Positions 27,547 through 35,968 are shown, counted from the first letter of the stretch. The stretch: DNA of 59,497 nt from Clostridia bacterium (GCA_017467165.1 JAFTST010000003.1:1-59497); one strand, 5' to 3'. Translations and numbers: made by a program. Notes: generated from the letters alone by a model not told the origin.

Positions 27547-27708
27547 TCAGCTTAAGCCACGTCCCGCGTGGACGTCGGGCATTATTCTTATCTTGGAGGA
27601 GGAGAACTCCTCCATATCGCACACCGCGCGTATCTGCTCGACCGCGTTCTCGCCAATCGTGCCTGCAAAGCATCTGGCGGTGTTGTATTTTCCCACTATT
27701 TCTGTCAT
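27547..27708 (-). pseudogene. Truncated 5' remnant of an RtcB-type RNA ligase gene
   Basis: The 53-residue frame opens MTEIVGKYNTARCFAGTIGE and ends KIRIMPDVHAGRG plus two unrelated residues and a stop. This is the N-terminus of the RtcB family, in which MPD-x-HAG-x-G is followed by about 350 more residues; these are absent here and the sequence downstream on the same strand has no RtcB similarity. AAAGG lies 7 nt before the ATG at 27708, so the translation start is still intact. The gene was probably cut by a deletion or rearrangement. Confidence 0.7.
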
Positions 27709-27751
27709 TTTGTAAACCTTTCTTGACATAGATTGTGCGGTTATGGCTGAA

Positions 27752-28333
27752 TTAACCCGATTTCAGTCTTTCCGCATACCAGAGAAGAAAGCCCCTGATA
27801 TATTCCTCCCTCGGTGTTATAACCTCTATATCCACCGAAGGATTATTCTCTGTATATCGAATAAGCGCCTCTGAAAGATTCTCGCGCGAGGCCATATAGT
27901 CGCGGACTATATACTCGACTGACGCGCCAAGCCTGTACAGCAGAGCGGCGCTGACGACTCCCGTGCGGTCCTTGCCCGCGGAACAGAAATACAGCGCACC
28001 CGTGTCAAGAGAAAGGAGAAAATCGACAAGCCAATCGAGCTTCCCGTCAGCCATAGCGATATATGACGCTGTGACATCATCCATCGACGCGGGTATCCTA
28101 TCCCCACCCGTGAGGGCGACCTTCATATATGAGAAGCGTCCATCCTCCGACAGAGGACAGGGCTTGGCTGTGATTTCCGACTCGGTTCTCAAATCAACCA
28201 CGGTGGTTATCCCGTTGCCAATAAGCCACTCCCTCTCACTCTCGCTCACAGTCAAGGGTAGGTCGCTGCGGATATACTTCAGACTGTCCTCAAGTATCGG
28301 TCGGGTGTTTTTCGTCGACTCAAATATTTTCAT
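27752..28333 (-). CDS. Tyrosine/serine phosphatase, Y_phosphatase3 type (193 aa)
   Basis: The P-loop CSAGKDRTG gives the CX5R motif with Cys117 and Arg123. Upstream VVDLRTESEI, with N-terminal STKNTRPI and SDLPLTVSESE, fits bacterial dual-specificity phosphatases of the PF13350 (IphP/LipA) family, which act on phosphotyrosine or phosphoinositides. The chain is shorter than the usual 240-260 residues. It follows the pcp gene by 6 nt and likely shares its transcript. The cellular substrate cannot be told from the sequence. Confidence 0.85.
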   Translation of the reverse strand: MKIFESTKNTRPILEDSLKYIRSDLPLTVSESEREWLIGNGITTVVDLRTESEITAKPCPLSEDGRFSYMKVALTGGDRIPASMDDVTASYIAMADGKLDWLVDFLLSLDTGALYFCSAGKDRTGVVSAALLYRLGASVEYIVRDYMASRENLSEALIRYTENNPSVDIEVITPREEYIRGFLLWYAERLKSG

Positions 28334-28339
28334 ACATTC

Positions 28340-28927
28340 TCACCCACAAAGACTCTCTATGGCGGCAGTCAGTCCTCTCATTATTTCGCTCATATCTATC
28401 GACGGCTCCCTTCCCTGCTCACTTGAGTATGGGATATGGATAAATCCAACCCTCACGTCGCTCCCCTCAAAATGAGCGAGCAGACTGTAGAAAAGGTCGT
28501 TGCAGACGTACGCCCCGGCAGACATAGAGAGCTCCGACTTGACTCCCGCTTTCCCTATCGCCTCGGTCATTTTTCTTGGGCACGCGGTGGAAAAATATGC
28601 CTCTCTCTCGCCCGGGATAACAGGCTCATCCTTCGGCTGATTTCCCGCGTTATCGGGTATTTTCGCATAGCGAAGATTGACACCCAGAAGCTCGGGGGTT
28701 ATAGCGCTCCTGCCGCCCGCCTGACCTATACACAGTATGGCGTGGGGGTGTGATTTTTCAGCCGCGCTGATAGCCATCTCTGCAGCCAAGCCAAAGACGA
28801 CGGGCAGCCTCAGCCTTGTAATTTCATATTCGCCTATTCTCTCGGGCAGCCCTGACACCGCCTCCCAGGACGGATTAATCACCTCGCCGCCAAATGGCTC
28901 GAAGCCTGTCAATAATAGTCTTTTCAT
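28340..28927 (-). CDS. pcp: Pyrrolidone-carboxylate peptidase (195 aa)
   Basis: The chain starts MKRLLLTGFEPFGG, with LTGFEPFGG diagnostic of the C15 family. The catalytic triad is visible as Glu79 (SAITPELLGVN), Cys142 (GAYVCNDLFY) and His164 (VGFIHIPYSSEQ). It removes N-terminal pyroglutamate from peptides in the cytoplasm. The ATG at 28927 is chosen because GAGGTGG lies a normal distance upstream; a longer frame to 28981 has no such signal. Length is a little below the typical 205-215. Confidence 0.94.
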   Translation of the reverse strand: MKRLLLTGFEPFGGEVINPSWEAVSGLPERIGEYEITRLRLPVVFGLAAEMAISAAEKSHPHAILCIGQAGGRSAITPELLGVNLRYAKIPDNAGNQPKDEPVIPGEREAYFSTACPRKMTEAIGKAGVKSELSMSAGAYVCNDLFYSLLAHFEGSDVRVGFIHIPYSSEQGREPSIDMSEIMRGLTAAIESLCG

Positions 28928-29085
28928 TCTGCGCCACCTCTTTTTTCGTCTATTGTACCACACTTCTCGGCTCTTGTCCATACAGGGCGGTGAATTTGTT
29001 GTGATTGGCGAGCCTACCTTTTTTCATTCAGCCTGCCTGCATAACTCTCGCTCCCGTGGCTCAATATATAAAAAAGGAGTGAAAA

Positions 29086-29766
29086 ATGGAAATTATCAAG
29101 GTTATTCTGACCTCGCTGTTATCGGTGGCGGCGCTTTTCGTTATCACTAAAATCATGGGGCACAAGCAGGTGGCGCAGCTCGACTTTTTTGACTACGTCA
29201 GCGGAATCACCATAGGCTCGATAGGCGCCGAGCTCGCAACCGAATTGGAATCCCCTTATAATCCTCTAATAGCGCTTGCAATCTACGGGCTGGCATCAAC
29301 CCTACTCAACCTGCTCGCTCACAAGCTCCCGAAAACGAGAAAATATATCAACGGCTCTCCCACCATACTGATGAGCGGCGGCAAGCTGTACAGAAAAAAT
29401 CTCAAGGCGGCGAAGCTGGACCTGTCCGAGCTTCTGCTCCTCTGTCGCGAGCAGGGCTACTTTGACCTCTCCGAGATACACACGGCGGTTTTCGAGCACA
29501 ACGGCAGGCTCTCTATCCTACCCGTGTCAAAAAATCGCCCCCTTACCCCAAATGACCTTGGCATCGAGGTCGGGAACGCGCACGTCGGCGTAGAGCTGAT
29601 AATGGACGGACGTGTTATGGGAGAAAATCTCAGGCGGCTTGGCCGTGATGAAAATTGGCTGGGAAGGAAGCTCAGGGAGCAGGGCTACAAGGACGAGAGA
29701 GATATATTCCTCGGCATCTTCCACGAGGAAAGGGACGAGCTGACGCTATATCCCAACGAGCCCTGA
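29086..29766 (+). CDS. YetF-family (DUF421) membrane protein (226 aa)
   Basis: Three N-terminal membrane spans (about 5-22, 33-50, 62-80) precede a soluble part with GSPTILMSGGKLYRKNLKAAKLDLSELLLLCREQGYFDLSEIHTAVFEHNGRLSILP, the hallmark of the DUF421/YetF family; KIMGHKQVAQLDFFDYVSGITIGSIGAE is equally typical. Members are found in Firmicutes, some linked to sporulation, but their biochemical role is not established. AAAAGGAG lies before the ATG. It is a single gene with its own terminator. Confidence 0.93.
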   Translation: MEIIKVILTSLLSVAALFVITKIMGHKQVAQLDFFDYVSGITIGSIGAELATELESPYNPLIALAIYGLASTLLNLLAHKLPKTRKYINGSPTILMSGGKLYRKNLKAAKLDLSELLLLCREQGYFDLSEIHTAVFEHNGRLSILPVSKNRPLTPNDLGIEVGNAHVGVELIMDGRVMGENLRRLGRDENWLGRKLREQGYKDERDIFLGIFHEERDELTLYPNEP

Positions 29767-29795
29767 CTTACAGGCTCTCACGGTGCATATCAGGG

Positions 29796-29821
29796 AAAAA
29801 GCGGCGGACTCGCCGCTTTTT
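29796..29821 (+). terminator. Terminator after the YetF-family gene
   Basis: AAAAAGCGGCG / CGCCGCTTTTT with a GACT loop, 30 nt past the stop. Confidence 0.9.
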
Positions 29822-29911
29822 CTGTCTTCTTATTTTTTCCCGCTCTGCGAAACAAGCTCTCCATTATCGTTAAGTGTTATGTAAGCCAAGGAGCGTATAT
29901 CAAGTTTTCAC

Positions 29912-29940
29912 TTGCATTTATCGCTCGGCTGTGGTACAAT
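29912..29940 (+). promoter_or_regulatory. Promoter of the 184-aa hypothetical gene
   Basis: TTGCAT (29912-29917), 17-nt spacer, TACAAT (29935-29940). The ATG follows at 29980. Confidence 0.65.
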
Positions 29941-29979
29941 ATAAAAAACAAATTAACTGAAGTATACATAGGAGAGAGT

Positions 29980-30534
29980 ATGACAACCAAAAAGCTAAGG
30001 CTGAAAATATTCAAAAGAGATATGGACGCTCTTGTCAAGGAGTTCAACGAAGCGGTCTCGCGCGAGGAGTGGAATGACGCTATCGACGTGCTCCTCAGAA
30101 TGCGCGACGCGGTTCTGATGAAGGGCTGGTTCCCGAAAATACAGCGAATTTATTTCAAGGAGTACAACAGGTGTCTTAACAAGGCGAAGCACCTCGGCTT
30201 CGTCGTCAATGACGAAAAGCTCCTACCTCACTATATGTCGACAACCAGAAAGGACGTCAAGCTGAGAGCCTCCGAGATAGCGCTCGAGCTGCTCCTTATG
30301 ACGAACGACCTGAAGCGCGGAGAGGGTCTTTCCCCTGCTGTTGTCGGAAAATATCTCGCCCTGACCAAAGAGGTGAAGGAATACCTCGACTCCCCCGAGG
30401 GAGAGTATGCGAGGGGTCTTCGCGTCACCAAAAAGGGCAGAGTCGGAAAAATACTCGGCAGGTCGGTGAAGGCATACTACGAGGACCTTCTCGACGAGTG
30501 CCGCGAGCTTGGAATAATCTCAGACGCGTGTTAA
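29980..30534 (+). CDS. Hypothetical helical protein (184 aa)
   Basis: No family recognised. The sequence is soluble, highly charged and mostly alpha-helical by pattern, with a basic start (MTTKKLRLKIFKR), no signal peptide, no membrane segment and no cysteine cluster (Cys only at 66, 175 and 184). AGGAGAG precedes the ATG. It has its own promoter and terminator and shows normal codon use for the region, so it is probably a real, expressed gene. It stands between the YetF gene and a convergent SDR gene, which gives no hint of function. Confidence 0.7.
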   Translation: MTTKKLRLKIFKRDMDALVKEFNEAVSREEWNDAIDVLLRMRDAVLMKGWFPKIQRIYFKEYNRCLNKAKHLGFVVNDEKLLPHYMSTTRKDVKLRASEIALELLLMTNDLKRGEGLSPAVVGKYLALTKEVKEYLDSPEGEYARGLRVTKKGRVGKILGRSVKAYYEDLLDECRELGIISDAC

Positions 30535-30538
30535 ATAG

Positions 30539-30574
30539 AAAGAGGTACAGCTTCGTTCTGTACCTCTTTTTGAT
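30539..30574. terminator. Two-way terminator between hypothetical gene and SDR gene
   Basis: AAAGAGGTACAG / CTGTACCTCTTT around a 7-nt loop with a T-tract on the plus side and A-tract on the other. It sits between two converging genes. Confidence 0.85.
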
Positions 30575-30581
30575 TGGCTTT

Positions 30582-31379
30582 TCAGCCCTTCAATACCTGC
30601 CTGATAATCCACAGCTGCATACGCTTCGGCAGCGCGTTAAGCAAAAGAAGGAGCGGATTTCGGTTAATCGAGTAGGCGAAGCGTGGCTTTTTCTTCCTTA
30701 GCACACGCGCCACCCTCTTGGCGATAGCCTCGCAGGGCACGCTCCTCGCCTCGACCCGCTCGACTATGCTTTTAAATCGAGCGGCGTTGCAGGTGTAGAG
30801 CTCTGTCTTCTCGACGAAGCTCTCAAGAGCCCTGATAGACACTCCGAGCATACCCGTGTCAACCGCTCCCGAGCGGAGAACGCTCACCTGTATTCCGAGA
30901 AGCTGCAGCTCCATTCTCAAGGAATAGGCGTACTTATCCAGCGCCGCCTTGGTAACGGCGTATATTCCTGTGAAGGGCAGAGGGTCGAGCACCGCGAGCT
31001 CGCTGGTGGTTATAATTATCCTCGAGCCTCTGTCAAGCAGGGGCAGAAGCAACTTATTGACTAGAAAAACTCCCCCGAGATTAACCCTGAATATCCTCTC
31101 GGCGTCGGCGGTGTCCATCTCCACCAGAGAGTCGAGCATATAGACCCCTGCGAAGTGAATTATAGCGAAAATTTTCTCGCACTCGGCTTGTATTTTATCA
31201 AGCGCGGCTCTGACGCTCTCCTCGTCGGTGACGTCGGTCTCGATGGGCGTTATTCCCTCTCCCAGCTCCTCGGTCACTCTGTCGAGCGCGAAAACCCGAA
31301 ATCCCATCTCAGAAAGAGCAAGAGCTGTCGCCCTTCCCATTCCGCCAAACGCTCCCGTTATAACCACAGCACAGTCCAT
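30582..31379 (-). CDS. Short-chain dehydrogenase/reductase (265 aa)
   Basis: The nucleotide-binding motif TGAFGGMG (8-15), Asp33 after strand 2, Ser126 and the catalytic Tyr140-x-x-x-Lys144 (YAVTK) mark a classical SDR. Asp33-Arg34 after the second strand leaves NAD versus NADP preference open. The usual NNAG motif is HFAG here, a noticeable departure. Residues 205-265 form a basic tail with a hydrophobic LLLLLNALPKRMQLW stretch, common in SDRs acting on membrane lipids. Substrate unknown. Confidence 0.9.
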   Translation of the reverse strand: MDCAVVITGAFGGMGRATALALSEMGFRVFALDRVTEELGEGITPIETDVTDEESVRAALDKIQAECEKIFAIIHFAGVYMLDSLVEMDTADAERIFRVNLGGVFLVNKLLLPLLDRGSRIIITTSELAVLDPLPFTGIYAVTKAALDKYAYSLRMELQLLGIQVSVLRSGAVDTGMLGVSIRALESFVEKTELYTCNAARFKSIVERVEARSVPCEAIAKRVARVLRKKKPRFAYSINRNPLLLLLNALPKRMQLWIIRQVLKG

Positions 31380-31490
31380 TGAAAATCCTTCCTTTCAAAA
31401 AAGCTCTATCCAAGCGTAGTATATCACACACCTCGCTTTCTTTCAAGAATCCGACCGATATTTTCTATCCTCGACAGAAAGAAACGGTTA

Positions 31491-31520
31491 TTGACAACAC
31501 CGAGTGCGCTCTGCTATAAT
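31491..31520 (+). promoter_or_regulatory. Promoter of the PlsC-like/zinc-ribbon gene
   Basis: TTGACA (31491-31496), 18-nt spacer, TATAAT (31515-31520). Confidence 0.75.
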
Positions 31521-31567
31521 ATATATAATATAACGCGCGTGCCTAAATTAAAATAACGGAGTGCGAA

Positions 31568-32779
31568 ATGAAAAGAGGCAAGAAGTCAAAGAAGAAAATA
31601 GGAAAGGTCAATTCCCTTCTCTATTCGATTCTATACCCGATATTCAGGCTGAAATACACAAGAAAGTATCACATAACCTATGACAACGAGATAGCCAAGA
31701 GCATCAAGGGTCCCGCGATAGTTATCGCGACGCACACCTCAGACCAAGACCATATACTCTCGGCGCTGACGCTGTATCCCGTGCGTCCTACCTACATAGT
31801 CAGCGAGCATTTCATGCGCAACCGCTCGACCGCCCGACTTTTGAGGCTGATGCACGTCATAACCAAAAAGATGTTCACCCCCGACGTATCGACTATAATG
31901 AATATATACAGAGCGAAAAATGAAAACGCGGTTATAGTCATATTTCCCGAGGGCAGACTCTCCTGCTACGGTCACACGCTTCCTGTCACCGAGGGAACCG
32001 CGGAGCTTATCAAGAAGCTCGGAGTCGACCTGTATCTCTGGAAGGCGGAGGGCGCATACCTCACCTTCCCCAAGTGGAGAGAAAAGGGAGGCGACAGAGT
32101 CGGAAAAATCCACTCCACACTCAAGCTCCTGCTCTCCTCCGACGAGGTTAAGGAAAAGGGTGTCGAGGAAATCAAATCTCTCACCGAGCTCGCTATTCTC
32201 CACGATGACGAGCTGGCTATGGAGGGTGTGGAATACAAGTGCTCTGATATGTCGCTCGGCGTTGATAAAATCCTTTTCAAGTGTCCGGAGTGCCATAGCG
32301 ACGGCAAAATTACCGCAGGGAACGGACACATCAGGTGCGAATGCGGTCTTGACGCGACGCTCGACTCGAAATACAGGCTTCACGGCGTGCGCTTCGGACG
32401 GGTCAACGAGTGGTTTGAGTGGCAGCAGGCAGAAATAGATACCGAGGGTGGCTCGCTTCACTCAAGAGTCAGGCTCGGCTGCTGCGGCGATGACGGATAT
32501 ATGGACAGCCACGCGGGAGAGGGCGAGGCGTATATCGACAAGGATATATTCAGGCTCACGGGCGAGATGCACGGCGAGAGGGTTGACTTCTCGGTAAGCT
32601 CTGACAGACTCGGCGCATTTCCTATAACCCCGGGAGATCACTTTGACGTCTACCACGACGGAAGGCTGATATACGTATATCCCGAGCCAGACCAGCGAGA
32701 GGCGGTAAGGTGGGTATGCTTCCTTGATAAGCTGAACTCCGATAGAAAAAAGGAGACGGTGAGCGCCGTCTCGGATTAA
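31568..32779 (+). CDS. PlsC-like acyltransferase fused to a zinc-ribbon/beta domain (403 aa)
   Basis: Residues 1-225 carry the glycerolipid acyltransferase motifs: HTSDQD (H56-x4-D61), VIVIFPEGRLSCYG and a following T-E-G-T region, so it probably acylates lysophosphatidate or a related lipid at the membrane. From about 240 a four-cysteine ribbon (CPEC...CECG) and a beta-rich 140-residue tail follow, which PlsC enzymes normally lack. The tail may be a ligand- or lipid-binding addition (inference). GGAG precedes the ATG. There is no operon partner. Confidence 0.75.
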   Translation: MKRGKKSKKKIGKVNSLLYSILYPIFRLKYTRKYHITYDNEIAKSIKGPAIVIATHTSDQDHILSALTLYPVRPTYIVSEHFMRNRSTARLLRLMHVITKKMFTPDVSTIMNIYRAKNENAVIVIFPEGRLSCYGHTLPVTEGTAELIKKLGVDLYLWKAEGAYLTFPKWREKGGDRVGKIHSTLKLLLSSDEVKEKGVEEIKSLTELAILHDDELAMEGVEYKCSDMSLGVDKILFKCPECHSDGKITAGNGHIRCECGLDATLDSKYRLHGVRFGRVNEWFEWQQAEIDTEGGSLHSRVRLGCCGDDGYMDSHAGEGEAYIDKDIFRLTGEMHGERVDFSVSSDRLGAFPITPGDHFDVYHDGRLIYVYPEPDQREAVRWVCFLDKLNSDRKKETVSAVSD

Positions 32780-32809
32780 CAGATATATCAGAATACACAG
32801 TATATAGAA

Positions 32810-32855
32810 AAAGAGCTGTCGCCGGCGCCCGAATGAGTGCTTCTGACAGCTCTTT
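32810..32855. terminator. Terminator between converging genes
   Basis: AAAGAGCTGTC / GACAGCTCTTT with a 24-nt loop, between the acyltransferase gene and the oxidoreductase gene. Confidence 0.65.
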
Positions 32856-32891
32856 AATTTTCAGCTTACCTCTCTCAGGCAGAGTAAGAAA

Positions 32892-34019
32892 TTACGGAGC
32901 CTGGTAGGTGTGAGTCTCTGCAGATCTCTTGCAGGCGAAGCATACCTTAACGCTGTTGATACCGTCCTCGAGGGTTGCAACAGAGGGGCCTGTTCCCTGC
33001 ATAACGTCGATGAAGCTGCGAACGAGATAATCGTCGCCGCCGCTGTGTCCGTGCTTGTTGGGCAGAGTGATGGTCTCAACCTTGTCGGAATAGTGGTCGA
33101 TGAAGGTGATAGTAGAGGTGTTGAAGTCGAACTCAAGGGTTCCCTTGACTCCTACGAAGCGAGCGCCTCTCTTTCCTGCGGACTTTCTGACGATGAAGTT
33201 CTGGGAATATACAACGTGCAGACCGTTCTTGTACTCAAGAATAACGGTTCCGCTGTCCTGGTTACCCGTATCGGTAGCGTAGCAGCAGTATGCGCCGTAC
33301 TCGGTGTCAATGTAGGAGAGATACTGAGCGCTCTCGGGACAGGTCTCATACTCGGGGCACTCCTTGCAGGTGAGGCCTGCGGGCTTGTCACCCTTGAAGA
33401 CCATCTTGGACTCCATAGCGCATACAGACACGGGAAGGCCGAGTCCGAGAATGTTGGTTATGTAGTCAAGGTCGTGGGTAGCCTTGGTTACCCAGAGTCC
33501 GCCGGTGCGCTTATCATCGCGGTACCAGCCGTGATAATATACTCTGCCGTAGTTAACGTTATTGATGGCCTGAACGTGAGCTATCTCGCCGATAATTCCG
33601 CTGTCAAGCATTTCCTTGACCTTCATAACTATATCGGTTATACGAAGGGGGAAGGAAACGACGGTCTTCTCGTTCATCGTAGGAAGGATAGTCTCAAGCT
33701 CGCGAAGCTGCTCCTCGTTGATGGAAACGGGCTTCTCAAGGAAAAGAGGAAGTCCATACTTCTCTACGAGAAGGGCATACTTGGTGTGAAGGTCACAGCT
33801 GGTGCCGATGATAACGCCGTCGAGCTTCTCGTTCTTCAGCATTTCCTCTGCGTCAACGTAGTAGTGACAGTTCGGTAAATCCTCAGCGTGCAGCTCCTTG
33901 ATAGTCTCCCATTTCGGATCCGCGATAGCTACGAGCTCGCATCCGCCAACAGGCACGAACATATTGGTCCAGAGGTGATTGCTTCTGTTACCGTATCCAA
34001 TAAAACCAACCTTTAACAT
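32892..34019 (-). CDS. Gfo/Idh/MocA-family oxidoreductase (375 aa)
   Basis: The N-terminus MLKVGFIGYGNRS is a Rossmann nucleotide-binding start, and FLEKPVSIN carries the E-K-P motif with the catalytic Lys. WVTKATHDLDYI corresponds to the active-site His/Asp helix. A four-Cys segment TCKECPEYETCPES lies near residue 235, as in several members of this family. The substrate is probably a sugar or cyclitol, but cannot be specified. ATG at 34019 has GGGAG 6 nt upstream and lies just downstream of a good promoter. It is divergent from a PocR-AraC regulator that may control it. Confidence 0.88.
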   Translation of the reverse strand: MLKVGFIGYGNRSNHLWTNMFVPVGGCELVAIADPKWETIKELHAEDLPNCHYYVDAEEMLKNEKLDGVIIGTSCDLHTKYALLVEKYGLPLFLEKPVSINEEQLRELETILPTMNEKTVVSFPLRITDIVMKVKEMLDSGIIGEIAHVQAINNVNYGRVYYHGWYRDDKRTGGLWVTKATHDLDYITNILGLGLPVSVCAMESKMVFKGDKPAGLTCKECPEYETCPESAQYLSYIDTEYGAYCCYATDTGNQDSGTVILEYKNGLHVVYSQNFIVRKSAGKRGARFVGVKGTLEFDFNTSTITFIDHYSDKVETITLPNKHGHSGGDDYLVRSFIDVMQGTGPSVATLEDGINSVKVCFACKRSAETHTYQAP

Positions 34020-34056
34020 AATTTTCTCCCTTGTATAAAAATTTTTCGGTACATAC

Positions 34057-34086
34057 ATTATATCAAAGGGTGGAAGGGTGCGACAA
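34057..34086 (-). promoter_or_regulatory. Promoter of the Gfo/Idh gene
   Basis: On the minus strand TTGTCG (34086-34081), 18-nt spacer and TATAAT (34062-34057). Confidence 0.65.
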
Positions 34087-34139
34087 GATAAAATCGATAA
34101 AAACATTTGACAAATCCGAAAGTTTTTTTGCCCGAGGTG

Positions 34140-34168
34140 TTGATTTTGGCGTTTTTCTCGGTTATAAT
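34140..34168 (+). promoter_or_regulatory. Promoter of the PocR-AraC regulator
   Basis: TTGATT (34140-34145), 17-nt spacer, TATAAT (34163-34168). Back to back with the Gfo/Idh promoter, leaving about 50 bp for a shared regulatory site. Confidence 0.7.
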
Positions 34169-34208
34169 TAGTCTTGTAGACTAAGCTTATGAAAAAGGAG
34201 GGGCGGAC

Positions 34209-35033
34209 GTGGACAAGCAGATGCTCGAAAAATACCTCGGAAGCTTCGCTGAGCTGACGGGGCTGAAGGTTTCCCTGATGGACACACGCTATCGGGGAAT
34301 AATAGTATGCGGCTACGACGCGGGAGAATACTGCACCATTCTGCACTCCTCCCAGAGGTGCCTCGAGGCGTGCATAGCCTCAAACTCCGAGGCGTTCAGA
34401 ACGGCAGAGCAGACGAGGAGGCCCTACGTCTACCGCTGTCCCTTTGGCATCAAGGAAATGGTCGCTCCCGTCATAGAGGGCGACGCGGTGGTCGGCTATC
34501 TTATCGCAGGCCCTATTCTCGAAAACCGCGAGGAAAACGAGGAGCGTCTTCTTCGTCAGCTTGCCGAAAACGACCTCGACGCCGAGCAGGTCAGAGCGCC
34601 CGAGGTTATCAGCCGAATCCGCACCTACGACGAGGAGGGCGTGCGCTCGCTGTGCGATATGCTGTCCCTGATAGCAGAGCTTATCTCGCTCGACGGCTTT
34701 CTTCGCGACAGCGAAAAGACGGTTGGACAGCTGGTGAAGGATTACGTCAAGCGCAACCTGTCGAGGAAAATCACCCTCTCGGAGCTCAGCCTGCACGCGC
34801 ACTGCAGCACGGTTACCCTGACCAAGCACTTCAAGGAGGAGTATAACATCACCGTCCTCGAGTACATAACCGAGAAAAAGCTCTCTCTTGCCGAAACGCT
34901 GCTTCTCGACTCCAGCCTATCGGTGACCGACATAGCCGAGAGGTGCGGCTTCTGCAGCACGGAGTACTTCTCAAGATGCTTCAAGAAAAGGTACGGAATG
35001 AGCCCCGTCAATTTCAGACGCAGAAAAACATAA
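34209..35033 (+). CDS. PocR-type sensor fused to AraC-family DNA-binding domain (274 aa)
   Basis: Residues 1-140 match the PocR ligand-binding domain: CTILHSSQRCLEACIASN, RRPYVYRCPFGIKEMVAPV and VVGYLIAGPIL, with the conserved cysteines. Residues about 175-274 contain two helix-turn-helix motifs (ITLSELSLHAHCSTVTLTKHFKEEY and SVTDIAERCGFCSTEYFSRCFKKRYGMSPVNFR) of AraC type. PocR domains sense small hydrocarbon derivatives in characterised cases. Start is a GTG at 34209, set by GGAGG 6 nt before. Probable regulator of the divergent oxidoreductase gene. Confidence 0.9.
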   Translation: MDKQMLEKYLGSFAELTGLKVSLMDTRYRGIIVCGYDAGEYCTILHSSQRCLEACIASNSEAFRTAEQTRRPYVYRCPFGIKEMVAPVIEGDAVVGYLIAGPILENREENEERLLRQLAENDLDAEQVRAPEVISRIRTYDEEGVRSLCDMLSLIAELISLDGFLRDSEKTVGQLVKDYVKRNLSRKITLSELSLHAHCSTVTLTKHFKEEYNITVLEYITEKKLSLAETLLLDSSLSVTDIAERCGFCSTEYFSRCFKKRYGMSPVNFRRRKT

Positions 35034-35047
35034 CCCGATAAGAAACG

Positions 35048-35077
35048 AAGGGTGCTGTGATTTCACAGCACCCTTTT
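35048..35077. terminator. Terminator after the PocR-AraC gene
   Basis: AAGGGTGCTGTG / CACAGCACCCTT around ATTT, followed by TT. Positioned between two converging genes. Confidence 0.85.
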
Positions 35078-35100
35078 AAAATTCGTGCGAGCCACGAAAA

Positions 35101-35622
35101 TCAGGATTTATCACCCGACACACCGACACTATCGAGGAATTTTCTTGCCTGCCTGCGACTTTTCAGTACAATCGCTCTGACGCCCTCAGCCTCGCCAATC
35201 TGTCTGAGAAAATTTTTCCTGTTCTCCCTCCGGAAGCCGAGAGTACCGAGGAGGAATTTCATATCCAGCCGCTCAGGACACCCCTCGCACATATCGACTC
35301 GCGTTCTTCCGTAATTTCTTATCACTCTGGAAAGCACTCCGAAAAAGCAGACTATCCCCGGATAATCGAGGTAGATGACCGTATCGCAGTATCCGAGCCT
35401 CTCTGGCAGGCTCGAGCGCATATTTCCGTCGAGAATCCAGCTGTCCTTTTCCAGCTCCGCGCGCAGAAGCTCCAGAAACTCAGGCTTCCCTCTCGGCACC
35501 CAGCCATCCGTCCAATATAGCTTGTCAAGATGAATAACGGGTATTCCCAGAATTTCACCGAGCTCGCGCGAAAGAGTGGATTTTCCCGCGCCGTTGCCGC
35601 CTATTATCAGAACTCTTTTCAT
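35101..35622 (-). CDS. P-loop nucleotide kinase-like protein, FlaR/topology-modulation family (173 aa)
   Basis: Walker A GGNGAGKST (8-16) is followed by IPVIHLDKLYWTDGWV and SWILDGNMRSSLPERL, landmarks of the small adenylate-kinase-like family annotated as topology modulation protein FlaR. The lid RVIRNYGRTRVDMCEGCPERLDMKF and RRQARKFL end also fit. The reaction is not known for this family. The ATG at 35622 is preferred over GTG at 35628, because GGAGG directly abuts the GTG but has normal spacing to the ATG. Confidence 0.85.
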   Translation of the reverse strand: MKRVLIIGGNGAGKSTLSRELGEILGIPVIHLDKLYWTDGWVPRGKPEFLELLRAELEKDSWILDGNMRSSLPERLGYCDTVIYLDYPGIVCFFGVLSRVIRNYGRTRVDMCEGCPERLDMKFLLGTLGFRRENRKNFLRQIGEAEGVRAIVLKSRRQARKFLDSVGVSGDKS

Positions 35623-35712
35623 TCTCACGCCTCCTTCGTTTCGTCCTTTTCTATAACCTTGCCTCGACGCGTTTTTCGCAAATTAATAATTATACCCACC
35701 TACTCGGTAGGA

Positions 35713-35919
35713 ATGGACGGCGCTACTATAATGCTCTATTCCGGCGGCGGAGCTCAGTACTCATGGATAGAAGATTATATCACCGAAGACGGCTCCCGTA
35801 CAGTTACCATTGAGCTTGCTCTGTGCGACTGGAACGCCAAGGGCCTCAAGGGCTGTATTCTCGCTATCTACAACGAGGACGGCACCAAGACGCTCAACAA
35901 GTACAACTTCAAGAAATAA
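35713..35919 (+). pseudogene. Isolated C-terminal fragment of an unknown protein
   Basis: A 68-residue frame (MDGATIMLYSGGGAQYSW... ending NEDGTKTLNKYNFKK) looks like the beta-rich tail of a larger extracellular protein. It lacks a clear ribosome binding site and starts directly after the 5' end of the divergent FlaR-like gene. A perfect terminator follows at 35937. Frame, composition and terminator are intact, suggesting a gene whose 5' part was lost by deletion. It could instead be a short real gene. Confidence 0.45.
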
Positions 35920-35936
35920 TTTATATTCAGTATCCC

Positions 35937-35968
35937 ACGCCTGCGGCAGTCTGTCGCAGGCGTTTTTT
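35937..35968 (+). terminator. Terminator after the gene fragment
   Basis: ACGCCTGCG / CGCAGGCGT around a 9-nt loop, followed by T6. Confidence 0.85.

Noticed and set aside
32910..33878. A 322-codon plus-strand frame opposite the Gfo/Idh gene
   Set aside because: It is a shadow frame. The minus-strand protein has EKP, the Rossmann start and a proper promoter.
34020..34346. N-terminal extension of the Gfo/Idh protein to 484 residues
   Set aside because: The extra codons cover the divergent promoters and part of the AraC gene. The family N-terminus MLKVGFIGYGN begins at 34019 with a good ribosome binding site.
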